Part shown: positions 49,934-59,478 of the stretch, piece by piece | Layout of the letters: each line of letters begins with the position of its first letter | How positions within the stretch are numbered: the first letter of the stretch is position 1 | NCBI GenBank assembly: GCA_002706335.1 | Contig: PAKZ01000041.1 | Span: forward strand, 62,001-126,000 | Length of the DNA stretch: 64,000 bases | Direction: 5' to 3' | Source: Ahrensia sp. | Lineage (GTDB): Bacteria > Pseudomonadota > Alphaproteobacteria > Rhizobiales > Rhizobiaceae | Made by a program: the position numbers and the translations under genes | The notes under the pieces: model-generated | Told to the model about the DNA's origin: nothing | Databases searched by the model: none | The model's input: the letters and a program-made list of their open reading frames with translations, nothing else

Positions 49934-50758
49934 TCACCGCCCATGAGAAGGAGGGAAGCGACCGCGAAGCGCCGAAGACGCCATGTCGCGGATGGCGGTT
50001 TCGCAGGCAAGTGCGAGCGCCTTCCGGTCGGGCATGTCTGTGGCCACGATCGGGTTGCCGAACAGGATCGACACATCGATCGCACCCGCGCCGATCACAC
50101 CGGCGACATGGGGCCCCAATTCGACATCGCCGGGCCACGCGGCCAACGGGCGGCCGTAACGGCCCATCGGAATTCCGTGGTGATGGGTGTATACGATGGC
50201 GACCGGCTGGACATGCACCGGTTCGCGAGAGGCGCTTTCCTCGTTGCCGGCGCGGACACCCACAGCGCCGAAAAGAGCCGATTTGAAAGGCAGGAGGGAA
50301 TTGCCGTCCGAGGTCGTCCCTTCGGCGAAGAGGACCATGACATCGCCATCAGCGAGGCGTTGTCGGATCTTTTCCGCCTGTTCGCCCGCCTTGCCGCGCT
50401 TCGCCCGTTCTATGAACAGGGTCTCCTGAAGTTTAGCGAGAACCGAGACGCCCGGCCAGCCGGCAACCTCATGCTTGGCGATGAAGGAAACGGGCGCGGC
50501 GGCGCCGAGCGCGACGATGTCGAGCCACGAGACGTGATTGGCGGCGATCAGCACGCCGATGCCGTCATGGCGCGCCGGTTCGCCATGGACGTTCACTTTC
50601 AGGCCGATCAGGCGCGAAGCGATGCGGTGCCAGAGGTTGGGAAGCCGGCGGCGAAACGGATGATGCAGGCGAATGGCGAGGATCTGGACGGGCAGCAAAA
50701 GGATGGTCATCGCCACGAGCAAGACCAATATGAGCGCCAATCGGACGCGCAGGATCAC
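49934..50758 (-). CDS. plsC: 1-acyl-sn-glycerol-3-phosphate acyltransferase
   Basis: A 274-residue membrane acyltransferase that makes phosphatidic acid. One hydrophobic helix is at the N terminus (residues 5-30). The active-site NHVSWLD matches NHx4D, and FAEGTTSDG holds the second motif. The start is GTG at 50758, overlapping the fur stop as GTGA, so translation is coupled. Rhizobial paralogs also make ornithine lipids, so the exact acceptor is not certain. Confidence 0.88.
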   Translation of the reverse strand: MILRVRLALILVLLVAMTILLLPVQILAIRLHHPFRRRLPNLWHRIASRLIGLKVNVHGEPARHDGIGVLIAANHVSWLDIVALGAAAPVSFIAKHEVAGWPGVSVLAKLQETLFIERAKRGKAGEQAEKIRQRLADGDVMVLFAEGTTSDGNSLLPFKSALFGAVGVRAGNEESASREPVHVQPVAIVYTHHHGIPMGRYGRPLAAWPGDVELGPHVAGVIGAGAIDVSILFGNPIVATDMPDRKALALACETAIRDMASSALRGRFPPSHGR

Positions 50759-51204
50759 GCCTTGCCGTCTCCGCCGTCATCTCCCTCGTCGAGCGGGACG
50801 GCATAAAGCTCCAGCCGGTGATCGACGATGCGGTAGCCGAGCTCGCGGGCGATTTCTTCCTGCAACGCCTCAATGCGAGCATTGCGGAATTCGATGACCT
50901 GTCCGGATTTCACATCGATCAGATGGTCGTGATGCTCGTCGGGAAGCGGCTCGTAGCGGGCGCGACCGTCGCGGAATTCATGCTTCTCGATGATGCCGAG
51001 ATCCTCGAACAGCTTGACAGTGCGATACACCGTTGAGATCGAGATATGCGGATCCACCGCGGAAGCGCGGCGGTAGAGTTCCTCGACATCGGGGTGGTCG
51101 GCGGCATCCTGCAGCACTCCGGCGATGACGCGGCGCTGGCCGGTCATGCGCATGCCGCGCTCGGCACAGAGTTCCTCCAGCGATTTTCCGTTGTCCTCGG
51201 CCAC
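50755..51204 (-). CDS. fur: Fur family regulator (Fur/Mur type)
   Basis: A protein of about 149 residues with the Fur winged helix (GMRMTGQRRVIAGVL, ISISTVYRTVKLFEDLG) and the metal-sensing region EHHDHLIDVKSGQVIEF. In rhizobia the orthologue at this locus is often Mur, which senses manganese, while Irr handles iron. The frame is open to 51426, but the upstream part lies over rimI and is not protein-like. The GTG at 51204 gives a normal Fur N terminus; its ribosome site is weak. Confidence 0.87.
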   Translation of the reverse strand: MAEDNGKSLEELCAERGMRMTGQRRVIAGVLQDAADHPDVEELYRRASAVDPHISISTVYRTVKLFEDLGIIEKHEFRDGRARYEPLPDEHHDHLIDVKSGQVIEFRNARIEALQEEIARELGYRIVDHRLELYAVPLDEGDDGGDGKA

Positions 51205-51235
51205 ATCGAATACCCGGTTTGGAATTGCGCGGTTG

Positions 51236-51733
51236 CTAACGAAGATCGCGACGCATGACAAGCGCGGCGGACTTACGTCCCGACCGGTCGCGATAGTAGT
51301 CCGGCCGGCCTCCCACCTGGAAGAAACCGAGCTTCTTGTAGAGCGCGATCGCCGGCTTGTTGGTCTCGTCAACCTCCAGGAATACCGACTCGACGCGCTC
51401 TCGATGCGCCTTGGCGAGGACCGCATCCATGAGCTTGCGACCGAGCCCGTGGCCCTGCCAGTCCGGCGTGACCGCGATGGTCAGGATTTCCGCTTCCCCG
51501 GCGACGCCCCGCGCCAGCACGAAACCGAGGACCTTCGCCTTGCCCCAGGTCAGTTCGCGGGCAACGAAACCGAACACGGTCGGCTGTGCGAGCATGTCGT
51601 GGAACTCGCCATCGGTCCAGGGGCGGACGAAAGTTGCGGCATGCAGGTCCGCCATGTGTCGGGTGTGGGCGGTGTCAAGCGGGTCGACAACGATGTCGAG
51701 CGGCCGGAGCCAGCCAAGGAAAGCCCATTTCAT
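51236..51733 (-). CDS. rimI: Ribosomal protein S18 alanine N-acetyltransferase
   Basis: A 165-residue GNAT enzyme with the acetyl-CoA loop VTPDWQGHGLGRKLMD and FLEVDETNKPAIALYKKLGF. RimI acetylates the N-terminal alanine of S18. Placement directly after tsaB, with an ATGA overlap, is typical for rimI. Confidence 0.9.
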   Translation of the reverse strand: MKWAFLGWLRPLDIVVDPLDTAHTRHMADLHAATFVRPWTDGEFHDMLAQPTVFGFVARELTWGKAKVLGFVLARGVAGEAEILTIAVTPDWQGHGLGRKLMDAVLAKAHRERVESVFLEVDETNKPAIALYKKLGFFQVGGRPDYYRDRSGRKSAALVMRRDLR

Positions 51734-52428
51734 CGCCCGGCCTCCCTGCCTTTGGCATCGGCGCGCGCCAACGCGAAACCTTCCTGGGGCTTGGCATCCG
51801 CGCCACGCAGATAAAGCGGTACAGGCGCATGCGAAGACCTCGCAGACAGGCGGGCGACCGTCGCAATATTGCCGGTTGCACGGTCGATGAGCGCAGGCAA
51901 CTTACGGCCGGACGCGACCAGTTTTTCCGCAATTTCCGCAGCCGCATTGCCAACCAGCAGGCAGGCGCTGTCGGGAATGGCTTGATCCGCTGCGGCTTCG
52001 TCCACGGCCCTGGCATCGGCCAGAGGATGGCCGGAGGCATCGAAGTCCTGCATGAAGAACTGGCCGCGGCCGCCTTTGACAGTGACGGTGATTGGCCCGC
52101 GGGCGTCACCCGCGGCATCGGCGGCGAGCGTTTCGAGCGTGGTGACGCCGGTGACCGGGATACCGAGCGCAAGGCCGAAACCGCGCGCCGAGGCCACGCC
52201 GACCCGAATACCCGTAAACGAACCCGGGCCAATCGCTACGGCGATGCATCCGAGATCGGCATAATCACAACCGCCGGACCGCATGACCCTCTCGACGACC
52301 TGCATTAGTTGTTCGGCATGGCCGCGGCCGATATCGCGTTCTTCCTCGGCAACGACGCGCTCCGACGCGTCGTCCCAAAGGCACGCGGAACAAAAACTGG
52401 CGGCGGTATCGATGGCAAGCGTCAGCAT
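51730..52428 (-). CDS. tsaB: tRNA threonylcarbamoyladenosine biosynthesis protein TsaB
   Basis: A 232-residue ASKHA-fold protein that supports TsaD in making t6A37 of tRNAs. It shows LTLAIDTAASFCS at the N terminus and the family motif AIGPGSFTGIRVGVASARGF. Length is normal. It is the first visible gene of the leftward series tsaB-rimI-fur-plsC-miaB. The 201 bases upstream, to ptsN, hold no gene I can see. Confidence 0.93.
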   Translation of the reverse strand: MLTLAIDTAASFCSACLWDDASERVVAEEERDIGRGHAEQLMQVVERVMRSGGCDYADLGCIAVAIGPGSFTGIRVGVASARGFGLALGIPVTGVTTLETLAADAAGDARGPITVTVKGGRGQFFMQDFDASGHPLADARAVDEAAADQAIPDSACLLVGNAAAEIAEKLVASGRKLPALIDRATGNIATVARLSARSSHAPVPLYLRGADAKPQEGFALARADAKGREAGR

Positions 52429-52629
52429 CTGGACTGGTTAGTCAAACCGCGGGGCGGCGGCAAGCAAATCAGGATCTCGTGAAGGCAAACGGTGTCTCGA
52501 CCAATGCGGTCTTGCCAGCATGCGAATTTGCCGCGACCGCCGCATCATCACTCCCTGAAACGCCAGGTGACGGCGAAGATACGTCACGGCAAAGGCCGGG
52601 CAGGTCAAAGGATCGGAGCAGATAGCCGG

Positions 52630-53094
52630 TCAGGCCGCGTTGGAAGCCTGTTCCTGGGTGAGGAAGGCAAAAAGCGCGTCCGCGTCCGAGGTGGCTCGCA
52701 GATTGGCGATGCGGACCGGATCGCGCAGAACGCGTGCGATGCGCGACAGGGCCTTGAGATGGTCCGCCCCCGCGCTTTCAGGCGCGAGCAGCAGAAAAAC
52801 GATATCCACAGGCTGATCGTCGAGGGCTTCGAAATCGATCGGCGCATGAAGACGGGCGAAAACACCCGAAATCCGATCGAAATCGGGGAACTTGCCGTGC
52901 GGAATGGCAATGCCCTTGCCAACGCCGGTCGAGCCAAGGCGTTCGCGCTGCAGGATCGTGTCGAAAATGGCGCGCGCGGAAAGGCCCGTCATTTCGGACG
53001 CTTTTTCCGCGACAGCCTGAAGAAGTTGCTTTTTGGAACTAACCCGCAAATCCGGGATGATCGCTTCCTGGGTGACAATGTCGCCGAGTGTCAT
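52630..53094 (-). CDS. ptsN: Nitrogen PTS EIIA component
   Basis: A 154-residue regulatory phosphoprotein. The phosphorylated His66 lies in GKGIAIPHGKFP. It links nitrogen and carbon status to potassium transport and stress in proteobacteria. It is 66 bases after hpf, in the standard rpoN-hpf-ptsN order. No HPr or PtsP gene is in the window. Confidence 0.94.
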   Translation of the reverse strand: MTLGDIVTQEAIIPDLRVSSKKQLLQAVAEKASEMTGLSARAIFDTILQRERLGSTGVGKGIAIPHGKFPDFDRISGVFARLHAPIDFEALDDQPVDIVFLLLAPESAGADHLKALSRIARVLRDPVRIANLRATSDADALFAFLTQEQASNAA

Positions 53095-53160
53095 GCACTT
53101 ATCCTTGCGGACAATTCGAGCTTCATCGCGCGCATTGCGGCGCGGTTCAAAATCGTTCGA

Positions 53161-53742
53161 TTATGATTGCTTAATCGAGCCCGGATCTATCCAGCCAATG
53201 TTTCCGTCAGCACGGCGATAAACAAGATTGACGTCGCCACTGCCTGCGTTTCGGAACACATATACCGGGTTGTCCTGCAGGTCCAGTTGTAAAACCGCCG
53301 AAGACACAGGCATTGTCGCGAGCTGCATTGATCGTTCCGCTACGACAACCGGCGCGTAGTCTTCGGGCACCGTCTCCTCTTCGGTTTCGGGCAACGCCTC
53401 GAGAACGCGATAGGCATATTCCTCGTTGCGGCTGGCGGACTCGTCGGTCATGTGCTGTTTGAGGCGGCGCTTGTAGCGGCGTAGACGTTTCTCGATACGC
53501 TCAGCCGCCGCGTCGAAGCTCGCCTGCGGGTCCTGGGCCTCGCCGGTCGCCTGAAGCACCGTCCCGGAATCGAGATGCAACATGCAGTCTGTCGTAAAAC
53601 GGGTTCCGGATTTTTCTACCGTCACATGGCCGTTGGCGCCACGATCGAAATATTTCGTGAGCGCCTCTTCGATTCGACCCTCGATCCGTTCGCGGAACGC
53701 ATCGCCGATATCCATGTGTTTTCCCGAAACGCGCAAACCCAT
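53161..53742 (-). CDS. hpf: Ribosome hibernation promoting factor, long form
   Basis: A 193-residue protein that begins MGLRVSGKHMDIGDAF, with the N-terminal ribosome-binding domain and a linker. The C-terminal dimerisation domain (PVYVFRNAGSGDVNLVYRR) identifies the long form, which pairs 70S ribosomes into inactive 100S dimers. AGGAG precedes the ATG at 53742. It lies between rpoN and ptsN. Confidence 0.93.
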   Translation of the reverse strand: MGLRVSGKHMDIGDAFRERIEGRIEEALTKYFDRGANGHVTVEKSGTRFTTDCMLHLDSGTVLQATGEAQDPQASFDAAAERIEKRLRRYKRRLKQHMTDESASRNEEYAYRVLEALPETEEETVPEDYAPVVVAERSMQLATMPVSSAVLQLDLQDNPVYVFRNAGSGDVNLVYRRADGNIGWIDPGSIKQS

Positions 53743-53868
53743 TGGCAACTCCTCATGCTTCTTCGTTGGGGCGAGGCCGCCCAAACCACAGATTGGGCGA
53801 AAGATGCAAGACTGTGAAGCCCGTCCGGCAAAAAATGACAGGTGCGTGACGGTGTCGCATTGGCGCGA

Positions 53869-55404
53869 TCAGCCGTGAGCGACGGCCAGCGCCCGCTTCT
53901 CGCGCCGGCGCTGAACGGAGGACGCGATGTTCATGCCCTCGCGATATTTGGCGACCGTGCGGCGCGCTATGTCTATGCCCTCGCCTTTCAGCATAGCCAC
54001 CAGCGCATCGTCAGAGAGAATCGAGTCGGGCGATTCGCGGTCGATCATCGTCCTGATGCGTTGACGCACAGCTTCCGACGAGTGACCGTCCTCGCCGCCG
54101 CTCGACGCAATCGACACGGTGAAGAAGTAGCGGAACTCCAGCATGCCGCGCGGTGTGAGCATGTATTTGTTGGCGCTGACACGGCTCACCGTCGATTCAT
54201 GCATGCCAATGGCATCAGCGACCATCTTCATCGTCATGGGCTTCAGCGCACTGACCCCGTGCACGAAAAACGCATCCTGCTGGCGAACGATCTCGGTCGC
54301 GACCTTGAGGATCGTGGTGGCGCGCTGATCGAGACTGCGTTCCAGCCATGTCGCATTCTGCAGACATTCGCTCATGAACAGCTTTTCGTCGGACGACAGG
54401 CCCGTGCGCGAAATCCTGGCGTAGTAGTCGCGGTCAACGAGGATGCGCGGCAGCGCGTCGGGATTGAGCTCGATACGCCACGACTTGTCCGCCGATTCGC
54501 GCACCTCAACGTCATAGACGATGGCGTCGGTACCCGAGGGCTCAAAGGCAAGACCCGGACGCGGATCAAGCTTGCGGATCTCGGACAGCATGTCGATCAG
54601 GTCGCCCTCATCGACGCCGCAGATGCGCGAGAGCGTCTTGAAGTCGCGTTTTGCGAGGAGAGGAAGGTTTTCCAGCAACGCCGCCATCGCCGGGTCGTAG
54701 CGGTCCAGACGGCGCAATTGCAGGGCGAGGCATTCGGAAAGGCAACTGGCGAAAACCCCCGGCGGGTCCATCTCCTGCAAGGCGCCCAGTACGGCTTCCA
54801 CATCCTCGCGTTCGCAACCGAGCCGATCCGCAACCTCGTCGAAATCGGCGTCGAGATAGCCGTTGGGATCAAGCGCGTCGACCAGTTCATGCGCGATGGC
54901 GCGATCCGACACAGTGCGCAAGGTCAGGCTGATCTGCTCACTCAGGTGATCGCGCAGCGTCAGGCTGCCGGCAATCACCGATTCCAGATCGAAATCGGAT
55001 TCGGGCCGGCCAATAACATCAGAGCCGTTGCGGCCGGAGAGCGGCCCTTGCGCCGGCGATCCGCTCTCGCTGTGGCCCGGATCATCCGGAAAAACATTGT
55101 CGAGAGAGGAATCCAGCTTGTCGGCAATTGCCGAGGAACTGACTTCCAGCTCGTTCATCGACCAGTCCTCGGACGCATTCGCCTCGGAGCCCAAGTCCGG
55201 TTCGGGAAGCGCGGACCGATCCGCAACGGGCAAATTGTCCTGCGACGCCTCCCGTTCGAGAAGCGGGTTTATCTCGATCTGGTCTTGAACGAACTGGTCA
55301 AGTTCCAATTGCGTGAACTGCAATAGCCTGATCGACTGGAGAAGCTGCGGCGTCATCACCATAGACTGGCTTTGCCGCAGATTGAGCTTGGCAGATAACG
55401 CCAT
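53869..55404 (-). CDS. rpoN: RNA polymerase sigma-54 factor
   Basis: A 511-residue sigma factor for nitrogen and other enhancer-dependent promoters. The glutamine-rich activator-interacting region is N-terminal (RQSQSMVMTPQLLQSIRLLQ), an acidic linker follows, and the RpoN box ARRTVAKYRE is near the C terminus. It sits 92 bases after lptB. Confidence 0.96.
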   Translation of the reverse strand: MALSAKLNLRQSQSMVMTPQLLQSIRLLQFTQLELDQFVQDQIEINPLLEREASQDNLPVADRSALPEPDLGSEANASEDWSMNELEVSSSAIADKLDSSLDNVFPDDPGHSESGSPAQGPLSGRNGSDVIGRPESDFDLESVIAGSLTLRDHLSEQISLTLRTVSDRAIAHELVDALDPNGYLDADFDEVADRLGCEREDVEAVLGALQEMDPPGVFASCLSECLALQLRRLDRYDPAMAALLENLPLLAKRDFKTLSRICGVDEGDLIDMLSEIRKLDPRPGLAFEPSGTDAIVYDVEVRESADKSWRIELNPDALPRILVDRDYYARISRTGLSSDEKLFMSECLQNATWLERSLDQRATTILKVATEIVRQQDAFFVHGVSALKPMTMKMVADAIGMHESTVSRVSANKYMLTPRGMLEFRYFFTVSIASSGGEDGHSSEAVRQRIRTMIDRESPDSILSDDALVAMLKGEGIDIARRTVAKYREGMNIASSVQRRREKRALAVAHG

Positions 55405-55496
55405 CCCCGAAAACCGATCCTCTTACGCGCAACCCAACTGGCCCAAAAATTGCTTATACAGCGGCCGCTGTCAAATCGTTCCGTAAGAAATGTCGA

Positions 55497-56363
55497 TTAA
55501 AGTGAAAAACTCTCGCCGAGATAGAAGCGGCGGACATCGGGATTGGCGATGATCTCGTGCGGCTTGCCCTGGGTCAGCACCTTTCCGGCATGGATAATAT
55601 AGGCGCGGTCGATCAGCCCGAGGGTCTCGCGAACATTGTGATCAGTGATCAACACGCCGATGCCGCGTTGGGTCAGATGGCGGACAAGTTCCTGAATGTC
55701 CGAAACGGCGATCGGATCGACGCCGGCGAATGGTTCGTCGAGCAGCATGAAAGCCGGATCCGACGCAAGGGCTCGGGCGATCTCGCAGCGGCGGCGCTCG
55801 CCGCCGGAAAGCGCGATCGACGGCGCCTTGCGCAGATGGGCGATTGAGAATTCCTCAAGCAGTTCATCGAGCTTGCGACGCCGCTCGGCCGCATTCTTCT
55901 CGACGACTTCGAGCACAGCCATGATGTTCTTTTCGACGCTCAGGCCACGAAAAATCGAGGCTTCTTGCGGCAGGTACCCGATGCCGAGGCGGGCGCGCTG
56001 ATACATGGGCATGCGGGTAACGTCATTGCCGTCGATCAGTATCTGGCCGCCATCGGCAGGCACGAGTCCGGTGACCATGTAGAAACAGGTCGTCTTGCCG
56101 GCGCCGTTCGGTCCGAGCAGGCCGACGGCTTCTCCGGCGCGCACACCCATGCTCACGCCGTCGACGACCCGGCGTCCACGATAGGCCTTGGCCAGACCGC
56201 GGGCAATGAGCGTGCCCTGCATTCTGTCCGCCCGTGAGGCCTCGTCGGACGCCCCGCGAGGCTCCGTCATTTCATCCGGCAAGCTGTCAGCAGATCCGGA
56301 TAATGCGGATTGCGCTGAAGCCTCCGTATCGCTCCGGCGCTGAAACAGATTGAGGACCGACAC
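55497..56363 (-). CDS. lptB: Lipopolysaccharide export ATP-binding protein
   Basis: A 288-residue ABC ATPase that powers LPS extraction by LptFGC. Walker A is GPNGAGKTT, the signature [16 protein letters not shown] and Walker [14 protein letters not shown]. The first 50 residues, acidic and Ser-rich, are an extension beyond the core. The start is GTG at 56363; an internal ATG at residue 48 ([14 protein letters not shown]) would give a standard length, so the true start may be there. It follows lptA by nine bases. Confidence 0.92.
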   Translation of the reverse strand: MSVLNLFQRRSDTEASAQSALSGSADSLPDEMTEPRGASDEASRADRMQGTLIARGLAKAYRGRRVVDGVSMGVRAGEAVGLLGPNGAGKTTCFYMVTGLVPADGGQILIDGNDVTRMPMYQRARLGIGYLPQEASIFRGLSVEKNIMAVLEVVEKNAAERRRKLDELLEEFSIAHLRKAPSIALSGGERRRCEIARALASDPAFMLLDEPFAGVDPIAVSDIQELVRHLTQRGIGVLITDHNVRETLGLIDRAYIIHAGKVLTQGKPHEIIANPDVRRFYLGESFSL

Positions 56364-56372
56364 CGCGTTTTC

Positions 56373-56930
56373 CTAGTTGCCGCCGACCGATTGCGGTTGC
56401 AGCAGGATGGTCGGACGACTTCCGGAGTCACCACAGCCAGTCAGCTTGGCTCGACCCGACTGCATCGCCACCGTCAACTTGCAGCCGGTGGCGACATTGC
56501 CGCCGTCGGACAGGGTGACGCGTTTGCCCGTCAGCACAAGAACCTCGGTTCCCATGTCGAAAGTGGCGGCATCGCCGGTTGCCACCTGGGTACCGGACTG
56601 GATGTTGACGCCGCCCGTTGCATCGAGCTTCTTGATCTTGGAGCCACCCGCGGCGATCGAGCCTTCCGATCCGCCGGCATAGTGGATGACGAGCTTGCCC
56701 GTGCGCAGGACGGTGGTGTCCTGGGAAACACGGACATTGCCTGAAAAGACAGCCATGCTCTGGTCCTCCAGAACCTCCAAAGTGTCGCCCTCGACCTGAA
56801 CGGGCTTGTCGCTGTCGATGCGCAGGCCGGTCGCGCTGTCCTGAGCGGTCGTGTCACCGACTGAGGCAAGGACGAGCAGAGGCAGCGTCGCGATCAGGGC
56901 CGCACGGCGCAAAAGGGGTCTGGCGATCAT
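56373..56930 (-). CDS. lptA: Lipopolysaccharide transport periplasmic protein LptA
   Basis: A 185-residue periplasmic protein with a signal peptide ending near TTAQDSA and the OstA-type beta-jellyroll with SDKPVQVEGDTLEVLEDQ and FSGNVRVSQD. It forms the bridge that carries LPS across the periplasm. It lies two bases after lptC and nine before lptB, in one operon. Confidence 0.92.
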   Translation of the reverse strand: MIARPLLRRAALIATLPLLVLASVGDTTAQDSATGLRIDSDKPVQVEGDTLEVLEDQSMAVFSGNVRVSQDTTVLRTGKLVIHYAGGSEGSIAAGGSKIKKLDATGGVNIQSGTQVATGDAATFDMGTEVLVLTGKRVTLSDGGNVATGCKLTVAMQSGRAKLTGCGDSGSRPTILLQPQSVGGN

Positions 56931-56932
56931 GG

Positions 56933-57634
56933 TCAGTTTCCTGTTTGTGCGCCGGCGTTGCCGACCGGCTGCCCGAGTGATTCTCCGGGCTTGAACTGTC
57001 CCGGCTGTACCACAAGTTTTACACGATTTTCAAAGAGCAACCGTCGGCCATGATCCTCCACCGTCAGGCGATCGGCCTGGATGACCGCGCCGGGCATGGA
57101 AATCCGCACCGGATCGGGCGTCGACATGCTGCCCTTGCGAAGGTCGATGGCAGCCGTTTCCAGATCCGCGCTCATTCCGTCCGTGGTCTCGACCCGTATC
57201 GTGTTCATGAGATCGAGCGTATTGGCTTCAGAGTTGTATATCCCGGCATTTGCGGTGATTCGGGCCATCACGTCTGCCGTAAGGGGCACGTCGGCCTGCA
57301 GGCGCTCGAGATCGACGGTCTTGCTGCCGGAGAGGTCCTGAATGGCCCGGGCGGCGCGCACCGAATAGGGCCGATCGCCCGAAGTCAGGCCATCGAGCTT
57401 GGGATTGGACATCACCAGTTTGCCGTCGCGGATGGCGGTGCCGGTGAGATCCATGCCGATATCGGGCGCGATACGCGAAACCCACATCCAGCCGACCGTG
57501 GCAAGAATGCCTGCGATTGCGAGCACGGGCAAAATGACCTTCGCAGCGCGCACCCGGCCGGAATGGAACCGGGCGCTGCGATAAGCGCGCTGACGCGAGG
57601 CGCCCGGCACGCGCACCGTCTCCTGTCTCGCCAT
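56933..57634 (-). CDS. lptC: LPS export ABC transporter periplasmic protein LptC
   Basis: A 233-residue bitopic protein. A basic N terminus is followed by one membrane helix (VILPVLAIAGILATVGW) and a periplasmic beta-jellyroll with NPKLDGLTSGDRPYSV, typical of LptC. AAGGA precedes the ATG at 57634, which I prefer over the GTG at 57667. It links LptB2FG to LptA. Confidence 0.88.
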   Translation of the reverse strand: MARQETVRVPGASRQRAYRSARFHSGRVRAAKVILPVLAIAGILATVGWMWVSRIAPDIGMDLTGTAIRDGKLVMSNPKLDGLTSGDRPYSVRAARAIQDLSGSKTVDLERLQADVPLTADVMARITANAGIYNSEANTLDLMNTIRVETTDGMSADLETAAIDLRKGSMSTPDPVRISMPGAVIQADRLTVEDHGRRLLFENRVKLVVQPGQFKPGESLGQPVGNAGAQTGN

Positions 57635-57800
57635 CTGCTGCGTCCTTGTGTCTGCGCCCTGATACACTGAATGAACTCGCCAATCCGCACGCGTGGGCCT
57701 ATGGTGATTCCCGGATTAGCCCAAGAAGTGGCGATCCGATGGCAAAAGGCAAGTCCAAGGCATTTTGCCGCAGAATACAGACCAGATATCAGAGGATACC

Positions 57801-58754
57801 ATGTCCGAACACCTCGCCGACGATATTATCGACCGCCGGAGACTGAGGCGAAAACTGACGTTCTGGCGCGTTGCGGCTGTTTTCGTTCTGCTGGTCGGCC
57901 TGTTCGCGATCGCCTTCGTCTCGGTGTCCTCTGATGAGTTCGGCGCCAAATCGCGGCCGCATGTCGCCAAGATACGCATTGGCGGCACAATCGGCATGGA
58001 TGAGAATCTGATCGACATGCTCGACAAGGCCGGCGAGACCGACGCCGTGAAAGGCGTCATTCTGTCGATCAATTCGCCCGGCGGGACGACAACGGGCGGT
58101 GAAGCGATCTACGACGCCGTGCGCAAGCTGGCGGACAAGAAACCCGTTGCCGCAGAAGTGGAAACGCTGGCGGCGTCCGCAGCCTACATGATCGCGGCGG
58201 CGACGGATCATATCGTTGCGCGCAAGACATCGATCGTCGGATCGATAGGCGTCCTCATACAGTATCCGAATTTCGCCGAACTCCTCGACAATGTCGGGAT
58301 CGACGTCCAGACGATCAAATCGACGCCTCTCAAGGCCGAGCCGGGCATGTTCGACACGCCTCCGCCGGGCGCGGAAGCGATGATGCGGCGCATGATTCTG
58401 GACAGCTACGCCTGGTTCAAGGATCTCGTGCAAGAACGCCGCGGCCTGACTGACACCGAGATCGCGGCCGTGGCGGACGGCTCTGTCTTCACCGGGCGGC
58501 AGGCGGTCAAGAACAAGCTGATCGACGCCGTCGGCGGCGAAGAAGCGGCGCGCGAATGGCTGGCCGGCAAAGGTGTGTCCGAAGAGCTCAAGGTCGTCGA
58601 ATGGAAGAAGGAGGAACCGACAGCCGGACTGCTTTCTTCGGTGGCGGTTGCACGGTGGCTGGGCGTCGACCTCTCCCAAAATACTGCCCTCGAGGCATTA
58701 CAGCAACGTCTTTTCCTTGACGGTCTTATCTCGGTTTGGCACGGTGCCGGCTAA
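57801..58754 (+). CDS. sppA: Signal peptide peptidase SppA (short form)
   Basis: A 317-residue inner-membrane serine peptidase with one N-terminal membrane helix ([19 protein letters not shown]). The active site has a Ser in [10 protein letters not shown] and a Lys in TPLKAEPG, with [10 protein letters not shown] as the oxyanion region. It clears cleaved signal peptides. AGAGG precedes the ATG at 57801; the frame opens earlier with a TTG. It is divergent from the lpt operon and is followed 35 bases later by ihfB. Confidence 0.92.
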   Translation: MSEHLADDIIDRRRLRRKLTFWRVAAVFVLLVGLFAIAFVSVSSDEFGAKSRPHVAKIRIGGTIGMDENLIDMLDKAGETDAVKGVILSINSPGGTTTGGEAIYDAVRKLADKKPVAAEVETLAASAAYMIAAATDHIVARKTSIVGSIGVLIQYPNFAELLDNVGIDVQTIKSTPLKAEPGMFDTPPPGAEAMMRRMILDSYAWFKDLVQERRGLTDTEIAAVADGSVFTGRQAVKNKLIDAVGGEEAAREWLAGKGVSEELKVVEWKKEEPTAGLLSSVAVARWLGVDLSQNTALEALQQRLFLDGLISVWHGAG

Positions 58755-58789
58755 CTTGCCGGCATTTCCGACCGGAACGGAGGCCCGCC

Positions 58790-59068
58790 TTGATCAAATC
58801 CGAGCTCGTCCAGATCATCGCCAACCGGAACCCTCATTTGTTCCAGCGCGACGTCGAGAATATCGTCAATGCTGTATTCGATGAAATTACCGACAGCCTA
58901 GCACAAGGGAATCGGGTGGAATTGCGCGGATTCGGCGCATTCTCGGTGAAGAACCGTCCGGCGCGCGAAGGCCGCAATCCGAGAACCGGGGACAAGGTCT
59001 CCGTCGAGGAAAAATGGGTGCCGTTCTTCAAGACCGGCAAGGAGTTGCGCGAGCGGCTCAACGAGTAG
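58790..59068 (+). CDS. ihfB: Integration host factor beta subunit
   Basis: A 92-residue HU-family DNA-bending protein. With TTG as start it reads [11 protein letters not shown], exactly the family start, with CGGAGG seven bases upstream. [21 protein letters not shown] holds the DNA-intercalating proline arm. IHF acts in replication, site-specific recombination and sigma-54 promoters. It lies after sppA, the usual neighbour in rhizobia. Confidence 0.95.
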   Translation: MIKSELVQIIANRNPHLFQRDVENIVNAVFDEITDSLAQGNRVELRGFGAFSVKNRPAREGRNPRTGDKVSVEEKWVPFFKTGKELRERLNE

Positions 59069-59121
59069 AAAAGGCGCCTCGGGACTTGACAGTCCGGCCC
59101 TTGTGCGGAAGTTGATCGATC

Positions 59122-59466
59122 ATGTTCCGGCGGCTGATTTCCATTTTCATCACCATTCCACTGGCGATAGTGCTGATCGCGCTGGCTGTCGCCAATCGTG
59201 GCACAGCGCCACTGCATTTCGACGTTTTCAATCCACAGAACCCGGCGCTGACCATCAATGCGCCTATGTTCATCTGGCTTTTCGCCGCGGTCGGCATTGG
59301 CGTGCTTGCGGGCGGGATCGGGGCGTGGTTTGCCCAAGGCAAGCATCGCAAGATGGAACGCCGCTACAAAAAAGAAGCCGCCAGCCTGCGCTACGAGGTC
59401 GAGGACCAGAAGCGCAACAATGGCGGGGAAACGAAACCGGGCCAGTCGCTTGCCCTGTCCCGCTGA
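59122..59466 (+). CDS. LapA-domain membrane protein
   Basis: A 114-residue protein with two membrane helices (about residues 5-23 and 49-70) and a cytoplasmic helical tail rich in Lys and Glu, beginning GKHRKMERRYKKEAA. The layout matches the LapA/DUF1049 family, linked to LPS assembly platforms in enterobacteria. It sits 53 bases after ihfB. Confidence 0.82.
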   Translation: MFRRLISIFITIPLAIVLIALAVANRGTAPLHFDVFNPQNPALTINAPMFIWLFAAVGIGVLAGGIGAWFAQGKHRKMERRYKKEAASLRYEVEDQKRNNGGETKPGQSLALSR

Positions 59467-59478
59467 CCGGCTGGTCTC

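Noticed and set aside
51205-51426. Upstream extension of fur into rimI
   Set aside because: The residues are Arg/Ser-rich antisense-type sequence in the rimI region; the Fur fold begins just after 51204.
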